Origin: Pandoraea commovens
Lineage (GTDB): Bacteria; Pseudomonadota; Gammaproteobacteria; Burkholderiales; Burkholderiaceae
Reading direction: 5' to 3'
NCBI RefSeq assembly: GCF_902459615.1
Contig: NZ_CABPSA010000001.1
Span: 186,001 to 250,000 of the forward strand
DNA length: 64,000 nucleotides
Shown here in pieces: positions 55,527-64,000 of this stretch. Made by a program: the position numbers and the translations under genes. The notes beneath the pieces were generated by a model. It was not told the origin of the DNA. It saw only the letters and a program-made list of their open reading frames with translations, and did not search any database. Positions within the stretch are counted from its first letter, which is position 1; every line of letters begins with the position of its first letter.

Positions 55527-56909
55527 ATGGCGATCCGAGGAACAACCGAGGAGGAGTTGTTTCGCATTCTCAACGAAGAACTGAGCGCGTCGTCTCCCGT
55601 CACCTCGCCGGAGCATTTGTTCGGTCGAGAGGCTGCTCTTGAAAGAGTTCGGACCAGTTTGGCGATGCGGGGCCGGCAGATTTTCATTCATGGGGACCGT
55701 GGTGTCGGAAAAACCTCGCTAGCTCAGACCGCAGCTTTCCGTTTCCAGTCAGCGGATTCTCAACCTGTTATTACTAGCTGCCATAAAGCATCCACTTTCG
55801 AGTCGGTCATGCAGGATGTGATCGTCAAGTTGAGGGGCGGAAATCCGTACGAGTCAAAGCGGACCCTATCGTCTCGGTTGACACGGAATCTGGCTGCAGC
55901 GTTGCCACTTAGCTTCCTGTCAGTGAATGCAACGGCGACTAAGGATACGACCAGTCAGACGGAGGAAGCACTCTTGCCGCACATTCGTGATGCGAATGCT
56001 GCCGTAACGCTGTTGCTTCACGAAGATGATCGTGGATTGAGCAAGCAGCCAATCGTTGTGATAGATGAGTTTGATTTGATGAGCACCGTGGAGCGCTCTC
56101 ATTTTGCCGACTTGTTGAAGCAACTTGGAGATCAGCGAGTTCCTATCAAGTTCATTTTTTGTGGCATCGGAGATACCGTCGACGATCTGCTGGAGGCTCA
56201 CGGCTCCGCGAACCGCTATTTCGACGGCGTGAAAATTGAGCGGCTGAACGTTTCTTCACGCTGGGACATCATTGACAAGTCCGCCACCGCTCTAGGCCTT
56301 TCGGTTGATGATGAAGTGCGCCACCGTATTGCGGCAATAAGTGATGGTTTTCCGGTCTACATCCATCGAATTTGCGAGAAACTTTATCAGACCGTGTTCT
56401 ACGATGAAGAGATTGTCGACGTTGTCGGTATTTCTCATTTGGACACGGCCATCGTTGAGACGATCATCGCGATCGAGCACTTCATCAGAAAGCCATATGA
56501 CGCCACCCTGCTTCGTACCGACGGTGAAACGTTGGAGCTCGTACTGTGGGCACTAGCGGACCATAGTGATCTCACCCGAACACAGCGAAGCATTTTCGAC
56601 TCGTATTCTAAGATTCTGGAAAGGCTGAGCTTGCCTCCCGTGCAGGAAAAGGAGTTCACACCGCTGCTCGCGAAGCTTCGCTCGGGTCACGAACCGATAG
56701 TGCGACTGTATAAAGGGCGTCGTGGGGTCAACGAATTTTGCGAAAATGTGTTTCGCGGCTACGTGCGACTTCGTGCCGAAGCTAAGGGCATACAGCTTGC
56801 TTTGGATTATGCGTCCGCTCCCGACCCTAGGCGAGAAAGTACGGTTCGCGTTTCACAGGGTATCAACCCGTTGTATGAGCGTCCATCGTTTGGGCGACGA
56901 TCAAAATGA
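55527..56909 (+). CDS. AAA ATPase (Orc1/Cdc6-like fold)
   Basis: A 460-residue P-loop ATPase. LFGREAALERVRTSLAMRG precedes the Walker A IFIHGDRGVGKTSLAQTA; Walker B is PIVVIDEFDLMSTVERSH; FIFCGIGDTVDDLL resembles sensor 1, and GFPVYIHRICEKLY a lid. A winged-helix-like C-terminal part follows. AAAGGGA precedes the ATG at 55527. Similar ATPases accompany effectors in defence islands, but no partner is seen downstream. Its promoter region holds the two dif-like dyads. Confidence 0.75.
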   Translation: MAIRGTTEEELFRILNEELSASSPVTSPEHLFGREAALERVRTSLAMRGRQIFIHGDRGVGKTSLAQTAAFRFQSADSQPVITSCHKASTFESVMQDVIVKLRGGNPYESKRTLSSRLTRNLAAALPLSFLSVNATATKDTTSQTEEALLPHIRDANAAVTLLLHEDDRGLSKQPIVVIDEFDLMSTVERSHFADLLKQLGDQRVPIKFIFCGIGDTVDDLLEAHGSANRYFDGVKIERLNVSSRWDIIDKSATALGLSVDDEVRHRIAAISDGFPVYIHRICEKLYQTVFYDEEIVDVVGISHLDTAIVETIIAIEHFIRKPYDATLLRTDGETLELVLWALADHSDLTRTQRSIFDSYSKILERLSLPPVQEKEFTPLLAKLRSGHEPIVRLYKGRRGVNEFCENVFRGYVRLRAEAKGIQLALDYASAPDPRRESTVRVSQGINPLYERPSFGRRSK

Positions 56910-57084
56910 GCAGGCGGCGGTGCTTTCACGGCGTTGACTGTTCTCCCCTCTCCGGCCTCATCAGTTCTCCGGGCCGCACCGGTCTCGCGTTGCATTCGCA
57001 ATTCCCAGAAATGAAGGTCGAGTGCCGTTCAGGCAAGGCCATTCTTTTGCCGCACAGTCGCCTTTCTCCCACATTTCGGTAAAA

Positions 57085-57246
57085 TCAGATGGCTCTCGCC
57101 GCGATCCACGCGCGCAGCTCGGCTGCGAGGTCCTCAACAAGCGCCTGAGCCATCGCGGAGTATGGCTGCCCGGGTTCGGCGTGTGCCCTCAAGCCTTCAA
57201 CACCGCTCTGAGCACACTGAGGACAGCGATTTTGGCTCGGGAGCAT
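57085..57246 (-). CDS. Possible 53-residue CPQC protein or gene fragment
   Basis: A short frame from ATG 57246: MLPSQNRCPQCAQSGVEGLR followed by a helical stretch ALVEDLAAELRAWIAARAI. It carries a C-x-x-C zinc-knuckle motif and reads like true protein, but it has no clear ribosome site and sits directly beyond a decayed ATPase gene, in the same frame as part of that debris, so it may be a remnant. Confidence 0.3.
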   Translation of the reverse strand: MLPSQNRCPQCAQSGVEGLRAHAEPGQPYSAMAQALVEDLAAELRAWIAARAI

Positions 57247-57261
57247 TGCGCTTAACGAAGA

Positions 57262-57760
57262 TCATGGACCAGCGACCTCACCGCTGGGAGTCGGTCTATC
57301 GCGTTCGAGCGCGTCAATGATGGCTTGGACGGCCTCGCTCCTGACATCGGGACGAAGCGTGCCTCGCGGGGTCTAGCTCTCTCCTTGAGGAAGCGGAGCA
57401 GAGCCGACTGCATGACCTGCTCGAGCGCGTTGTCTCCCAACGCGAGCTGGCGAACGAGTCTGTCTGCCTCGTGCACCCCTTCCTAAGGAAGATCCGCTAT
57501 ACGGGCCACGTAGCGCGCCTCCCCGAGTTCAGTCTCAGGATCCACTGTGCTCGACAGACCAAAATAATCCGAGGTAAGGAGCTGGTCTGCACGCACACCT
57601 TTGATGCTTGGAAGATCCTTGAGCTGGACAATCTCTCACTACGCTGAAGGACGACAACCTCACCGTCGTCCATACCGCGGAGGCATAGCGGGTCGTGCGT
57701 CGTGACAATGAACTGAACAGGTGCTCGTTGCTGTCGACGGGCACGCCACAAACGAGACAG
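57262..57760 (-). pseudogene. Decayed C-terminal part of an OLD/PtuA-like AAA ATPase
   Basis: Reading leftward, one frame gives QRAPVQFIVTTHDPLCLRG and GEVVVLQRSE (the H-loop region of SMC/OLD-type ATPases), a shifted frame continues EIVQLKDLPSIKGVRADQLL and SDYFGLSSTVDPETELGEAR, then an in-frame TAG at 57485-57483 is followed by DRLVRQLALGDNALEQVMQ, and after another shift ALERDRPTPSGEVAGP ends the protein. The final TGA overlaps an ATG (MIFVKRNAPEPKSL), as in two-gene ATPase/HNH units. At least two frameshifts and one nonsense codon; the 5' part is missing. Confidence 0.7.
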
Positions 57761-58009
57761 TCGCTACCATCAATTCTCCGCTAAGCCATTGAACTACCTG
57801 CATTTCAGGTCTGATGTACTCTAAAACGCCGGACTAAACGCAGAAAAATGACGCTTAAGAGTATTACGGTACTGTAAATGACAAGATGAGAACCATTCGT
57901 ATTTTCTAGATGCACGCGAGGAGTGGTGGGCGTCACGGCGGTTCCGTAGCGAACGGGCTAAGGCTACTGCGAGGTTGAAGCATCATCTGGCATCGTCCGC
58001 AGGTTCATT

Positions 58010-58200
58010 GCACGACTAAAGCAACTCACGTCACATATGCGCGACTAAAGCAATCTACGTCACGTCACGGAAGCGACGAACGTCACTTGTCGCCCAGAGC
58101 CTCTCTGGCGCGACAACTGGCATGCGTTAATTTTTAGTTGCGATCGGTGACGTAATTTGCTCCCCGCTTGGCCGGTGAGCCTTGGCTAAACTTTAGTCAA
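58010..58200. repeat. Cluster of related direct and inverted repeats
   Basis: Two 25-bp copies (GCRCGACTAAAGCAA then ACGTCAC) at 58010-58034 and 58039-58063 differ at four positions. The end word recurs inverted at 58147-58161 (GTGACGTAATTTGCT) and CTTTAGTC recurs near 58191. Between them TTGTCGC and GCGACAA frame a near-perfect hairpin (58087-58117). Such arrays look like transposase- or replication-protein-binding sites. The surrounding 57761-58365 holds no gene that I can support. Confidence 0.5.
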
Positions 58201-58365
58201 CGAGCATTCACATTTCCAGGAGCGACGCCCGCTTGTTAGCGCGTTGCGAGACTGAAGCAAACTGCTACTTGAGAGAAAACCACGTACTGGCCAGTCGGTT
58301 TCAAAATTTTTCACCGACGGTGGTATGCGCAGTCAAGCGAACCAACCCCTATCTCACTATCAAGT

Positions 58366-60459
58366 TCATGCCGGCAACGGCACGCTGACAAGCTCCGTGT
58401 TGATGAAGTGGTCCGGTGGCAATACCAGAATAGGCGGACTTTGCGTATCTCCCGGGAGCTGAATTTGAACCCGCTCATCCGGCAGCAACGATAACCGCGA
58501 GAGTGCTGCCCGAAGCGTTGCGAGGTTGACCGTGCTGGCAAGATAGCTCGACTGCAGTTCGCTTTGCTTCGGTCGCAGCAGCTCGATGTCCGCTCTGCCC
58601 GGATAAGCCGCCGTCACACTCCGGACGATCATCGATTCACCTTCGGGGTCGCAGCCAATGCGAACATGAAGCACCTGTTGCTCCGTCCCAGGGATCCAGA
58701 AAAATCTCGCGGTGAACGGGGCAAGCTGTGCGTTAATGAATTGGCACGCTGACTCCCAGCCCGGCTGCGAAACTCGATCCAGCAGCATTGGCAGGCCTTC
58801 CCTCAAAACGCTTTCCCGAAGCTGCCCTATCGATTCGAAGAAGGCTTCGAAGAGTCCTCCTGCGACAAACGCCTGCTCTGCAAGCGAGGCAGTCGAGCTT
58901 GCAATATGTGCTCCGCCAAACAGGATGGCCGCCTTCGAAGCACCGTACTGCAGGGCGACGAACATGGCCCGGCCGACCGCAAATGCAGCATCCGGCCGCG
59001 GCGGCACGCCCATGAGCAGAATCCTGCGCACCGCCATCTCCTCCGTCTTACGGCTCTCGGACAGAAGATTCGTCACCACCTGTACGTAGTCGGCCACCAG
59101 AGGCAGTGAAGCGAGTCGATTCCTATCGATCATGACCGCCTCGTCAATTTGTAGCGCCAACGCGGCGTCAGCGTCGACTGGCAAGTTCTTTGGCGGCAAC
59201 GCGTCTTTTTTCGGCATCTCAAACGGGAGGTCCGAAGCTGGCTCAAGACCGCCCTGCGCATCGGTATCGACATGCAAATCCACGGAGGCTTCACCCGAGA
59301 GCACATCCTCTCCACCCTCTCGCCTCGTGTCGGCAGCACGCTTCTGCTTGCGGATCGCGGCGATGAACAGACCCACCGAGTCCTGAAATTCCCTTTCTTC
59401 TATCGATGCCAGTGCTCCCGCGGCGAGTGATTCCAGGTTCACGAACGCGACACGGCGGTGGCCTACCCTGTGCTCGAACTCCGAGACAAGCCGCGGGTCG
59501 ATCAGCCTGATATCGGGATTTTCCTCAATCCCGATCTTTTTTGCTGCTTCTGCTATCCGTAGCCTCGGGCGATACAGGTAGTCCTCTTTCTTTTCCTGCG
59601 AAATGACAAGGATATTGAAGGACACCTGCGCGCCAGTGGACGACTTGCCGGTCACCGAGTGACTTTCGGAAAGGGAGAGAATCTCGAGCCATATCGCAAG
59701 GTCACCGTCGGCGTTGCCCGCAGCCTCGTCGTCGCCCTGCGCTACGCCCTTTTCGGCGTCGGTCAGTCCCGGAGGAATCCGGCTTGCTCTACGATAGGCA
59801 GCCTGATCGGCAAGCATTCTTGCGATCTGGCCAAGGTCATTAGCCACAAACGCAGCACGTAGCTCGGTCAACAGTTCCCGGTGCACCGCATCGATGGCCA
59901 AGTCTCCGCCCGCATCACCCAACGCGTTCGTCAGTTGCTCGACGCGAGCGTTCAGTTCGCGGCTGGCCTCGGCCGGTGTGACGTTCAAACGCTTCGCGAT
60001 TCTCTCCATGTCCCGCACGGATGCAACCTGGTGGAGAATCGCTGATAACTGTTTCGTCGCGGGCAGCGAAGATCGCAAGCGTTCCAGATCCGCCTCGCGA
60101 AAACCATGCGTTTTTTTTGCCGTCTTGAATGCGTTGTGCACGTATTCGTTCGCAACCCATGCAGGCACAATGAGGCGTTTGGTCGCCAGTGGTATGCGCA
60201 GCAGCTTGAACAGTCCTTCCCTCGCTTCCTGATGAAGCCTGAAGGCTGCGGACAGAACGTTGGTGTCTAGGAATACCAGCGTCCTCTCGTCCACCAACGC
60301 CTGAAAGCAGGCTGCTTCGTATTGGCTGGGCGAAAGGGGAAGCTCCCACAGTCCGATTGGTTCGTTAAGATCGAAGAGATTCGACACAGCGAATTTCATG
60401 CCTTTGAATGACAGGTTGCTTGCACTGCCGCCCATTGCGTCTCGCCGGGCAGTACCCAT
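58366..60459 (-). CDS. PIN-like (PIN_8) nuclease domain protein with unknown C-terminal half
   Basis: A 697-residue protein. Residues about 55-300 form a PIN_8/DUF4935-like domain: RTLVFLDTNVLSAAFRLH (first Asp), VPAWVANEYVHN (Glu), GDLAIWLEILSLSE (Asp) and ILVISQEKKEDYLYR, the set usual for metal-dependent RNases. A linker rich in Asp/Glu/Pro follows, then a 300-residue domain not recognised (MAVRRILLMGVPPRPDAAFAVGRAMF, AAILFGGAHIASS). Start uncertain: 60459, 60435 or 60399 (MKFAVSNLFDL, AAAGG upstream). Third gene of a leftward group with a helicase and an unknown protein. Confidence 0.7.
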   Translation of the reverse strand: MGTARRDAMGGSASNLSFKGMKFAVSNLFDLNEPIGLWELPLSPSQYEAACFQALVDERTLVFLDTNVLSAAFRLHQEAREGLFKLLRIPLATKRLIVPAWVANEYVHNAFKTAKKTHGFREADLERLRSSLPATKQLSAILHQVASVRDMERIAKRLNVTPAEASRELNARVEQLTNALGDAGGDLAIDAVHRELLTELRAAFVANDLGQIARMLADQAAYRRASRIPPGLTDAEKGVAQGDDEAAGNADGDLAIWLEILSLSESHSVTGKSSTGAQVSFNILVISQEKKEDYLYRPRLRIAEAAKKIGIEENPDIRLIDPRLVSEFEHRVGHRRVAFVNLESLAAGALASIEEREFQDSVGLFIAAIRKQKRAADTRREGGEDVLSGEASVDLHVDTDAQGGLEPASDLPFEMPKKDALPPKNLPVDADAALALQIDEAVMIDRNRLASLPLVADYVQVVTNLLSESRKTEEMAVRRILLMGVPPRPDAAFAVGRAMFVALQYGASKAAILFGGAHIASSTASLAEQAFVAGGLFEAFFESIGQLRESVLREGLPMLLDRVSQPGWESACQFINAQLAPFTARFFWIPGTEQQVLHVRIGCDPEGESMIVRSVTAAYPGRADIELLRPKQSELQSSYLASTVNLATLRAALSRLSLLPDERVQIQLPGDTQSPPILVLPPDHFINTELVSVPLPA

Positions 60460-60474
60460 ATTCGATGCGATGCA

Positions 60475-61986
60475 TCATTTGCGCGCGTTCGTCTTCCTCG
60501 ATGTCTTGCGGCCCACCGAAGTTTTCTTGGTGGCAGCAGGTGGCGGCTTGAGCTCGAACTTGTCGTCAGAGACATCTGGCTGCGGTCTGCGGGCATCATT
60601 GACCAGGGACGACAGGCTTGCCACAGCCTTGAGGATGACGTCCATCTGCTCTGGCAGCAAAGACCCGCTAGCAGACCTGCCAGTCCGCACGGCGACGGCC
60701 GACGGAGCCTGCACATCCAGCTTCGGCTGACTCCTCAAGGCGGGCTCAACCCGGGGCGCATCGCCGTGGGCAGCATGCCCCTCGTCACTTGACAGACGGA
60801 ACGAGGCTGGCGCGCCTGGCAGCACGTCGACAGAAACAACCTTTGCGGAAACACGCGGAACGCGTGACAAAAGGTCGAACTGCCCGACCGACAGCAACCA
60901 CGCGAACTCCGTCCACGCCAAGTCCGCGGTTGACGGTGCAGCAATGTCAAAGCCATTGCGCAACTGCTTTGATATGGCTGCCGTGGTCCGTGCCCAGTCC
61001 GCATGCCAGTAAGTAGGCCCCAAAGCGCCAGCGAACGCACCGAACCAAGCATACGTCGCAGGCTGCTTTTCTGCCACCTCCGCCAGCAGGCTGACATGAC
61101 CAGTACCGGTTCCGACCCACAGTGCGAGAGCGGCCAGCAGCGCGGGCAGCCGTGCATGTGCGACGGTGCCCAAGGAGTGACTGTTCGCAAGCAGGACCGA
61201 CGTAGCGCGCTCGAACTCCTCTACGCGATATTCCAGCGGACCGGATGCCAGCTTGCGAAGATTCAGTGATATCGCCTGCAATTCCTCAGGCAATGCTGGC
61301 TGTGCCCCCCGTTGCTCGCGTAGTCGTTCGAACGTCCAGGAAAGTAGGCTTACGAGTTCGCGAGTGAATGCATCTTGCCCGAACGTGTCCTCTGCTAGCG
61401 CCCAGGTCATGCGCAGCACATCGACGCCGATCATTCGCCAACGCTTCTCAGCTTTTTCAAGCAGCTCAATCCGATCGGCTGCGACCCGAAGCGCTTGACT
61501 GTCGCTCCGGAAGAGCGCCGAGACCCTTGCTGCGGTGAATCCATGACAGAACTGCACTCGGGACAGAGGCACCGCTGTTATTCCGGACTCCGGGTTGCCA
61601 CCCTGTGCGAGTAGCTCGCCAAGGATGAGCGATGGCCAGATGGTGTCTGCACCAGCTGATGCTGACGCTGGGATTTGCTCGGACAGCCTGAACTCATCGT
61701 GATCCAGCAGGCGAACGTACTGGCTGATCGGGAACACGTCCGGCGAATATGTCGCCAGCCACGCGAAAAGGTCGTCCGACTTAACGCGGTCGACCACGGC
61801 CACCGCAGCAAATGTCACTCCGGTGTCATTCTTGGAAAAGCCAACAGCAAGATCACCTTCACTGGCCGGACCGTTTAGCGGTGTTGCGCAGTCGGCATGA
61901 CTGGACGCAGGCTTCGAAGCACCAACAAGAGCCTTCGAAATGTCGCCCCGTTCAACGGAAAACCAGGTAATTGAGCGTGAGGTCAT
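60475..61986 (-). CDS. Hypothetical 503-residue protein
   Basis: Not recognised. It begins TSRSITWFSVERGDISKAL, has a mid region of helices (RIELLEKAEKRWRMIGVDVLRMTWALAEDTFG; LPALLAALALWVGTGTGHVSLLAEVAEKQPATYAWFGAFAGALG) and ends in a lysine/arginine-rich tail KKTSVGRKTSRKTNARK that could bind nucleic acid. Nine nt separate it from the helicase stop and 15 nt from the PIN gene, so the three are probably one operon. Confidence 0.7.
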   Translation of the reverse strand: MTSRSITWFSVERGDISKALVGASKPASSHADCATPLNGPASEGDLAVGFSKNDTGVTFAAVAVVDRVKSDDLFAWLATYSPDVFPISQYVRLLDHDEFRLSEQIPASASAGADTIWPSLILGELLAQGGNPESGITAVPLSRVQFCHGFTAARVSALFRSDSQALRVAADRIELLEKAEKRWRMIGVDVLRMTWALAEDTFGQDAFTRELVSLLSWTFERLREQRGAQPALPEELQAISLNLRKLASGPLEYRVEEFERATSVLLANSHSLGTVAHARLPALLAALALWVGTGTGHVSLLAEVAEKQPATYAWFGAFAGALGPTYWHADWARTTAAISKQLRNGFDIAAPSTADLAWTEFAWLLSVGQFDLLSRVPRVSAKVVSVDVLPGAPASFRLSSDEGHAAHGDAPRVEPALRSQPKLDVQAPSAVAVRTGRSASGSLLPEQMDVILKAVASLSSLVNDARRPQPDVSDDKFELKPPPAATKKTSVGRKTSRKTNARK

Positions 61987-61995
61987 TATCGGATG

Positions 61996-63137
61996 TTAAA
62001 AAAGGTCTTCCAGGGTAGGCTCTGCAGGTTCTGCGAACGCGGCGTCCAACAGGGGCGGCACCGAGCCAGTCGAATAGGCGGAAAGACTCGTCTTGGCGCG
62101 CGTCACGGCCGTGAAGAGTTTTTCGGGGCGCGCGGTTCGCAGCTTTTCCACAAACATGAGATGCGTCGCGCGAAACTCTAGCCCCTTGGCTGAATCGATC
62201 GTGACTACGCATACTCGCTGGTTCGCGGTGAAGGAACGGTCCCCGTTCCGCCGCTTTCGTGGTAGCCGACGACGCTGCCAAACTCGCAGTCTGACAGCCG
62301 CTCCTTAACACGTTGGACATCGCTATTGAATGGCATCAGCACACCAATCAATTCATTGGGATAGGCCTTCAACTGCCGCTTGATCGCCGTCACGAGCTTC
62401 TCAAGCTGCTCGTCGATGGACCCGCACGGGAAGAGTTTCGCCGAGGACGGCAGTACGTCTTCATCGTATTTGCAAGTTGCGAGCAGACTTTTTGCTGGCG
62501 GGATCGGCGGGCGGATCCGGTCTGCGACGGTGCAGATTGCCTGTCCGATACGGTAGTGGAACGGCAGATCAAACTGTTGAAGGCCAAGATCCAACGCCGA
62601 AGCAATGCCCTTTCCTGCCTGCAGTTGTTGATTCCCGTCGCCCGCGAGAATCAGTCGCGGCGTAATCTTCCTCATGAAGTCCAGTTCCTCGCTGCCTAGA
62701 TCCTGGACTTCATCCACAAGAATCGCCTGATATCGTTCGGGGCCCAGTTCCGCAGCTACTTCCGAAAGAATTTCCGCGCAGCGCCGGCTGGACTGCCGGA
62801 AGTCCCCTTCCGTCGCTTCGGCCAGTCGATGCGGCCTGCTCTGCCGAATGAGATCAATAGACCACTGTCGATGCGTGGAGACGTGATCGATCTCAAGCAC
62901 CTGCTTGACCGCAATGCCTGTTCTGATGAACTCTGTCAGGGACCGCCCTACAGTGAGCACAACAATGTTCTTGAACCGCTTCAGATGCATGTACTGTGCC
63001 CGAAGCAACAGGATGTTTGTCTTCCCTGAGCCGGGACCCCCAGTGACAAGAAACGATTCATCAACGCCCACCTTATTGACGATGTGGGCTTGCTGCGGAT
63101 CCAACTGCTCTGATTTTGTCCACCATCCCGCGTCCAC
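61996..63137 (-). pseudogene. UvrD/Rep-like helicase with a frameshift near 62245
   Basis: The N-terminal frame has Walker A FLVTGGPGSGKTNILLL, motif II AILVDEVQDLGSEELDFM, motif III LILAGDGNQQLQAG and motif IV PFHYRIGQAI, then runs into TAG at 62207-62205. The other frame, open from about 62250, gives VVTIDSAKGLEFRATHLMF and LFTAVTRAKTSLSAYS (motifs V and VI) and ends LEDLF at 61996. One extra G in the GGGG run of GAACGGGGACCG would join them. GTG at 63137 has GGGGGA upstream; a TTG at 63161 is the other start. Could be a true mutation or a sequencing error. Confidence 0.75.
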
Positions 63138-63498
63138 GATTTCCCCCGCATGAACTGGCAAAGCACCCGATCAGGCGGTCGCCGCCGCGCAGATCGAAGT
63201 CTTGGAGCCTATTGTTAGTTGTCCTTCAGTATATCCACGATTCACTCGTAGCGCCGCGGTGAATCTATCATAGCGGTACATTGAATCGCAGGCGATTTGC
63301 GCCCGACAAATAAACCCGTCATGATTAAGGCGACCGACCTTGGTCACTTGATCGGTCTGTGTAGAAGATTCTACGATCAGAGAAAACCGAGGCAAAGCAG
63401 TCACAGCCTGAATCTCAGGCTCGGAGAGGTTGCAATCGCGGGTTACACTCTTGCCTGTTGCCCCATCTGTGTTCAGCGTCCTCAAAATGAGGCTTCGG
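63138..63498. other. 361-nt spacer without a supported gene
   Basis: A leftward frame of 104 codons from a TTG at 63485 to 63171 exists, but it has no ribosome site and no recognisable motif, so I do not call it. The spacer probably holds the helicase operon promoter. Confidence 0.4.
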
Positions 63499-64000
63499 CT
63501 ACCTTGCTGCCGGTATCATTTCAACTCTTTTTTGCTCCACTTCTTTTGCGCGGAGCGTCACTCGCTCCAAGTACTCACGAATGGCCGAGATATCGGTATC
63601 AAAATTATCCGGTGTCGGCATCGGTGGCGGGGCTTCCATAGCGCCATCATGGGTGTAGTTTGAGCAGCGGCTCATGCCCTCCCAAACCGCTAAAAAATCG
63701 GCGTCGTCAACATAGGCGCGCTTGAGCATCTTGGTGTTGACGCTCTTACGAAAGCGGCGAACCGTATCCCCGAACAGCGTTTCTTCTACGATGCGCTCCC
63801 AACAATCTCTTAGCTTGCGATAGCCGTCTCGGACCATTTGCTCATACCGATCGGGGTCATGATCTTCTTCCAGCACTCTTCGCGCAAGCCTGGCCAGATC
63901 GGCTAACCCATTAACGCGCGCTTGAATTTTTCCGGCCTCGTGAGGCAGGCCATTAGCGGCCACACCTTTCTCCCTTCCGGCGGAGAAAATTCGGTCTGCT
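63499..64000 (-). CDS. C-terminal part of a AAA ATPase-type protein (5' end outside window)
   Basis: The frame is open to the right window edge, so at least 167 residues are present without a start; a GTG at 63963 is internal. ARVNGLADLARLARRVLEEDHDPDRYEQMVRDGYRKLRDCWERIVEETLFGDTVRRFRKSVNTKMLKRA followed by MSRCSNYTHDGAMEAP is the characteristic tail of coiled-coil AAA_13-type ATPases found in RloC/PrrC-like and other defence loci. The P-loop part would lie to the right. Confidence 0.65.
   Translation of the reverse strand, partial: ADRIFSAGREKGVAANGLPHEAGKIQARVNGLADLARLARRVLEEDHDPDRYEQMVRDGYRKLRDCWERIVEETLFGDTVRRFRKSVNTKMLKRAYVDDADFLAVWEGMSRCSNYTHDGAMEAPPPMPTPDNFDTDISAIREYLERVTLRAKEVEQKRVEMIPAAR

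Noticed and set aside
62205-62260. Programmed -1 ribosomal frameshifting in the helicase
   Set aside because: No X-XXY-YYZ slippery heptamer or downstream structure is evident; a mutation or read error is simpler.
63171-63485. A 104-codon leftward frame before the helicase
   Set aside because: TTG start without ribosome site and no motif.

Overview
The window is a high-GC bacterial chromosome segment, most likely from a Burkholderiaceae member (Pandoraea or a close relative is my guess). The basis is gene content (a DUF4148 protein, a LitR-type light-response cluster, LysR/ABC and QseBC/PmrAB-like modules), dense co-directional operons with ATGA/GTGA start-stop overlaps, and a Xer dif-like site close to the proteobacterial consensus. 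No rRNA, CRISPR array, IS transposase or intact tRNA was seen. No database search was possible; all family names come from motif recognition.

Bases 1-16570, core metabolism and envelope. A leftward operon holds a formylglycine-generating-enzyme-like protein, a HAD phosphatase lipoprotein, a sulfatase with a CTAGR maturation motif, and a fused MFS/spermidine-synthase-like protein cut by the window edge. Diverging from it is a six-gene moxR / DUF58 / DUF4381 / VWA / VWA-TPR / BatD operon (aerotolerance-type), then an unknown gene, a MORN-repeat protein, a DUF1311 protein and a two-TM hypothetical.

Bases 16571-32769. A GST with a duplicated dyad operator and a methyltransferase are followed by an eight-gene leftward cluster: MerR/LitR-like regulator, lipocalin, DUF1295 protein, CFA-synthase-like, second lipocalin, FAD oxidoreductase, DUF1365 protein and a second CFA synthase. 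This looks like a light or singlet-oxygen responsive membrane-lipid modification set. A beta-carbonic anhydrase and a polar amino-acid ABC transporter operon containing an ArgH-family lyase (with a divergent LysR gene) complete the block.

Bases 32770-38229. A compact two-component-system neighbourhood: DUF4148 protein, PAP2 phosphatase, a truncated and a complete COG4705-like membrane protein, OmpR-type regulator, histidine kinase and DUF2127 protein. The same direct-repeat box, CTAAGN-N5-CTAAGN, stands before three of these transcription units.

Bases 38230-64000, accessory region rich in defence genes, visibly less GC-rich. It carries a HEPN-motif protein, a SIR2-like protein, a Ski2-like helicase fused to a PD-(D/E)XK nuclease, a complete type II CBASS (CapW, patatin CapV, CD-NTase, E1/E2 Cap2, JAB Cap3), an HTH gene bracketed by two identical 20-bp palindromes, a tyrosine recombinase trio plus a TnpC-like partner, a dif-like site just beside the trio, an Orc1/Cdc6-like ATPase, ATPase gene debris, and a leftward group of a AAA ATPase tail, a frameshifted UvrD-like helicase, an unknown protein and a PIN-domain protein. 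The third recombinase carries an in-frame TGA at the position of an apparently conserved Cys, so the mobile element may be disabled. The dif-like site suggests the window spans the replication terminus.
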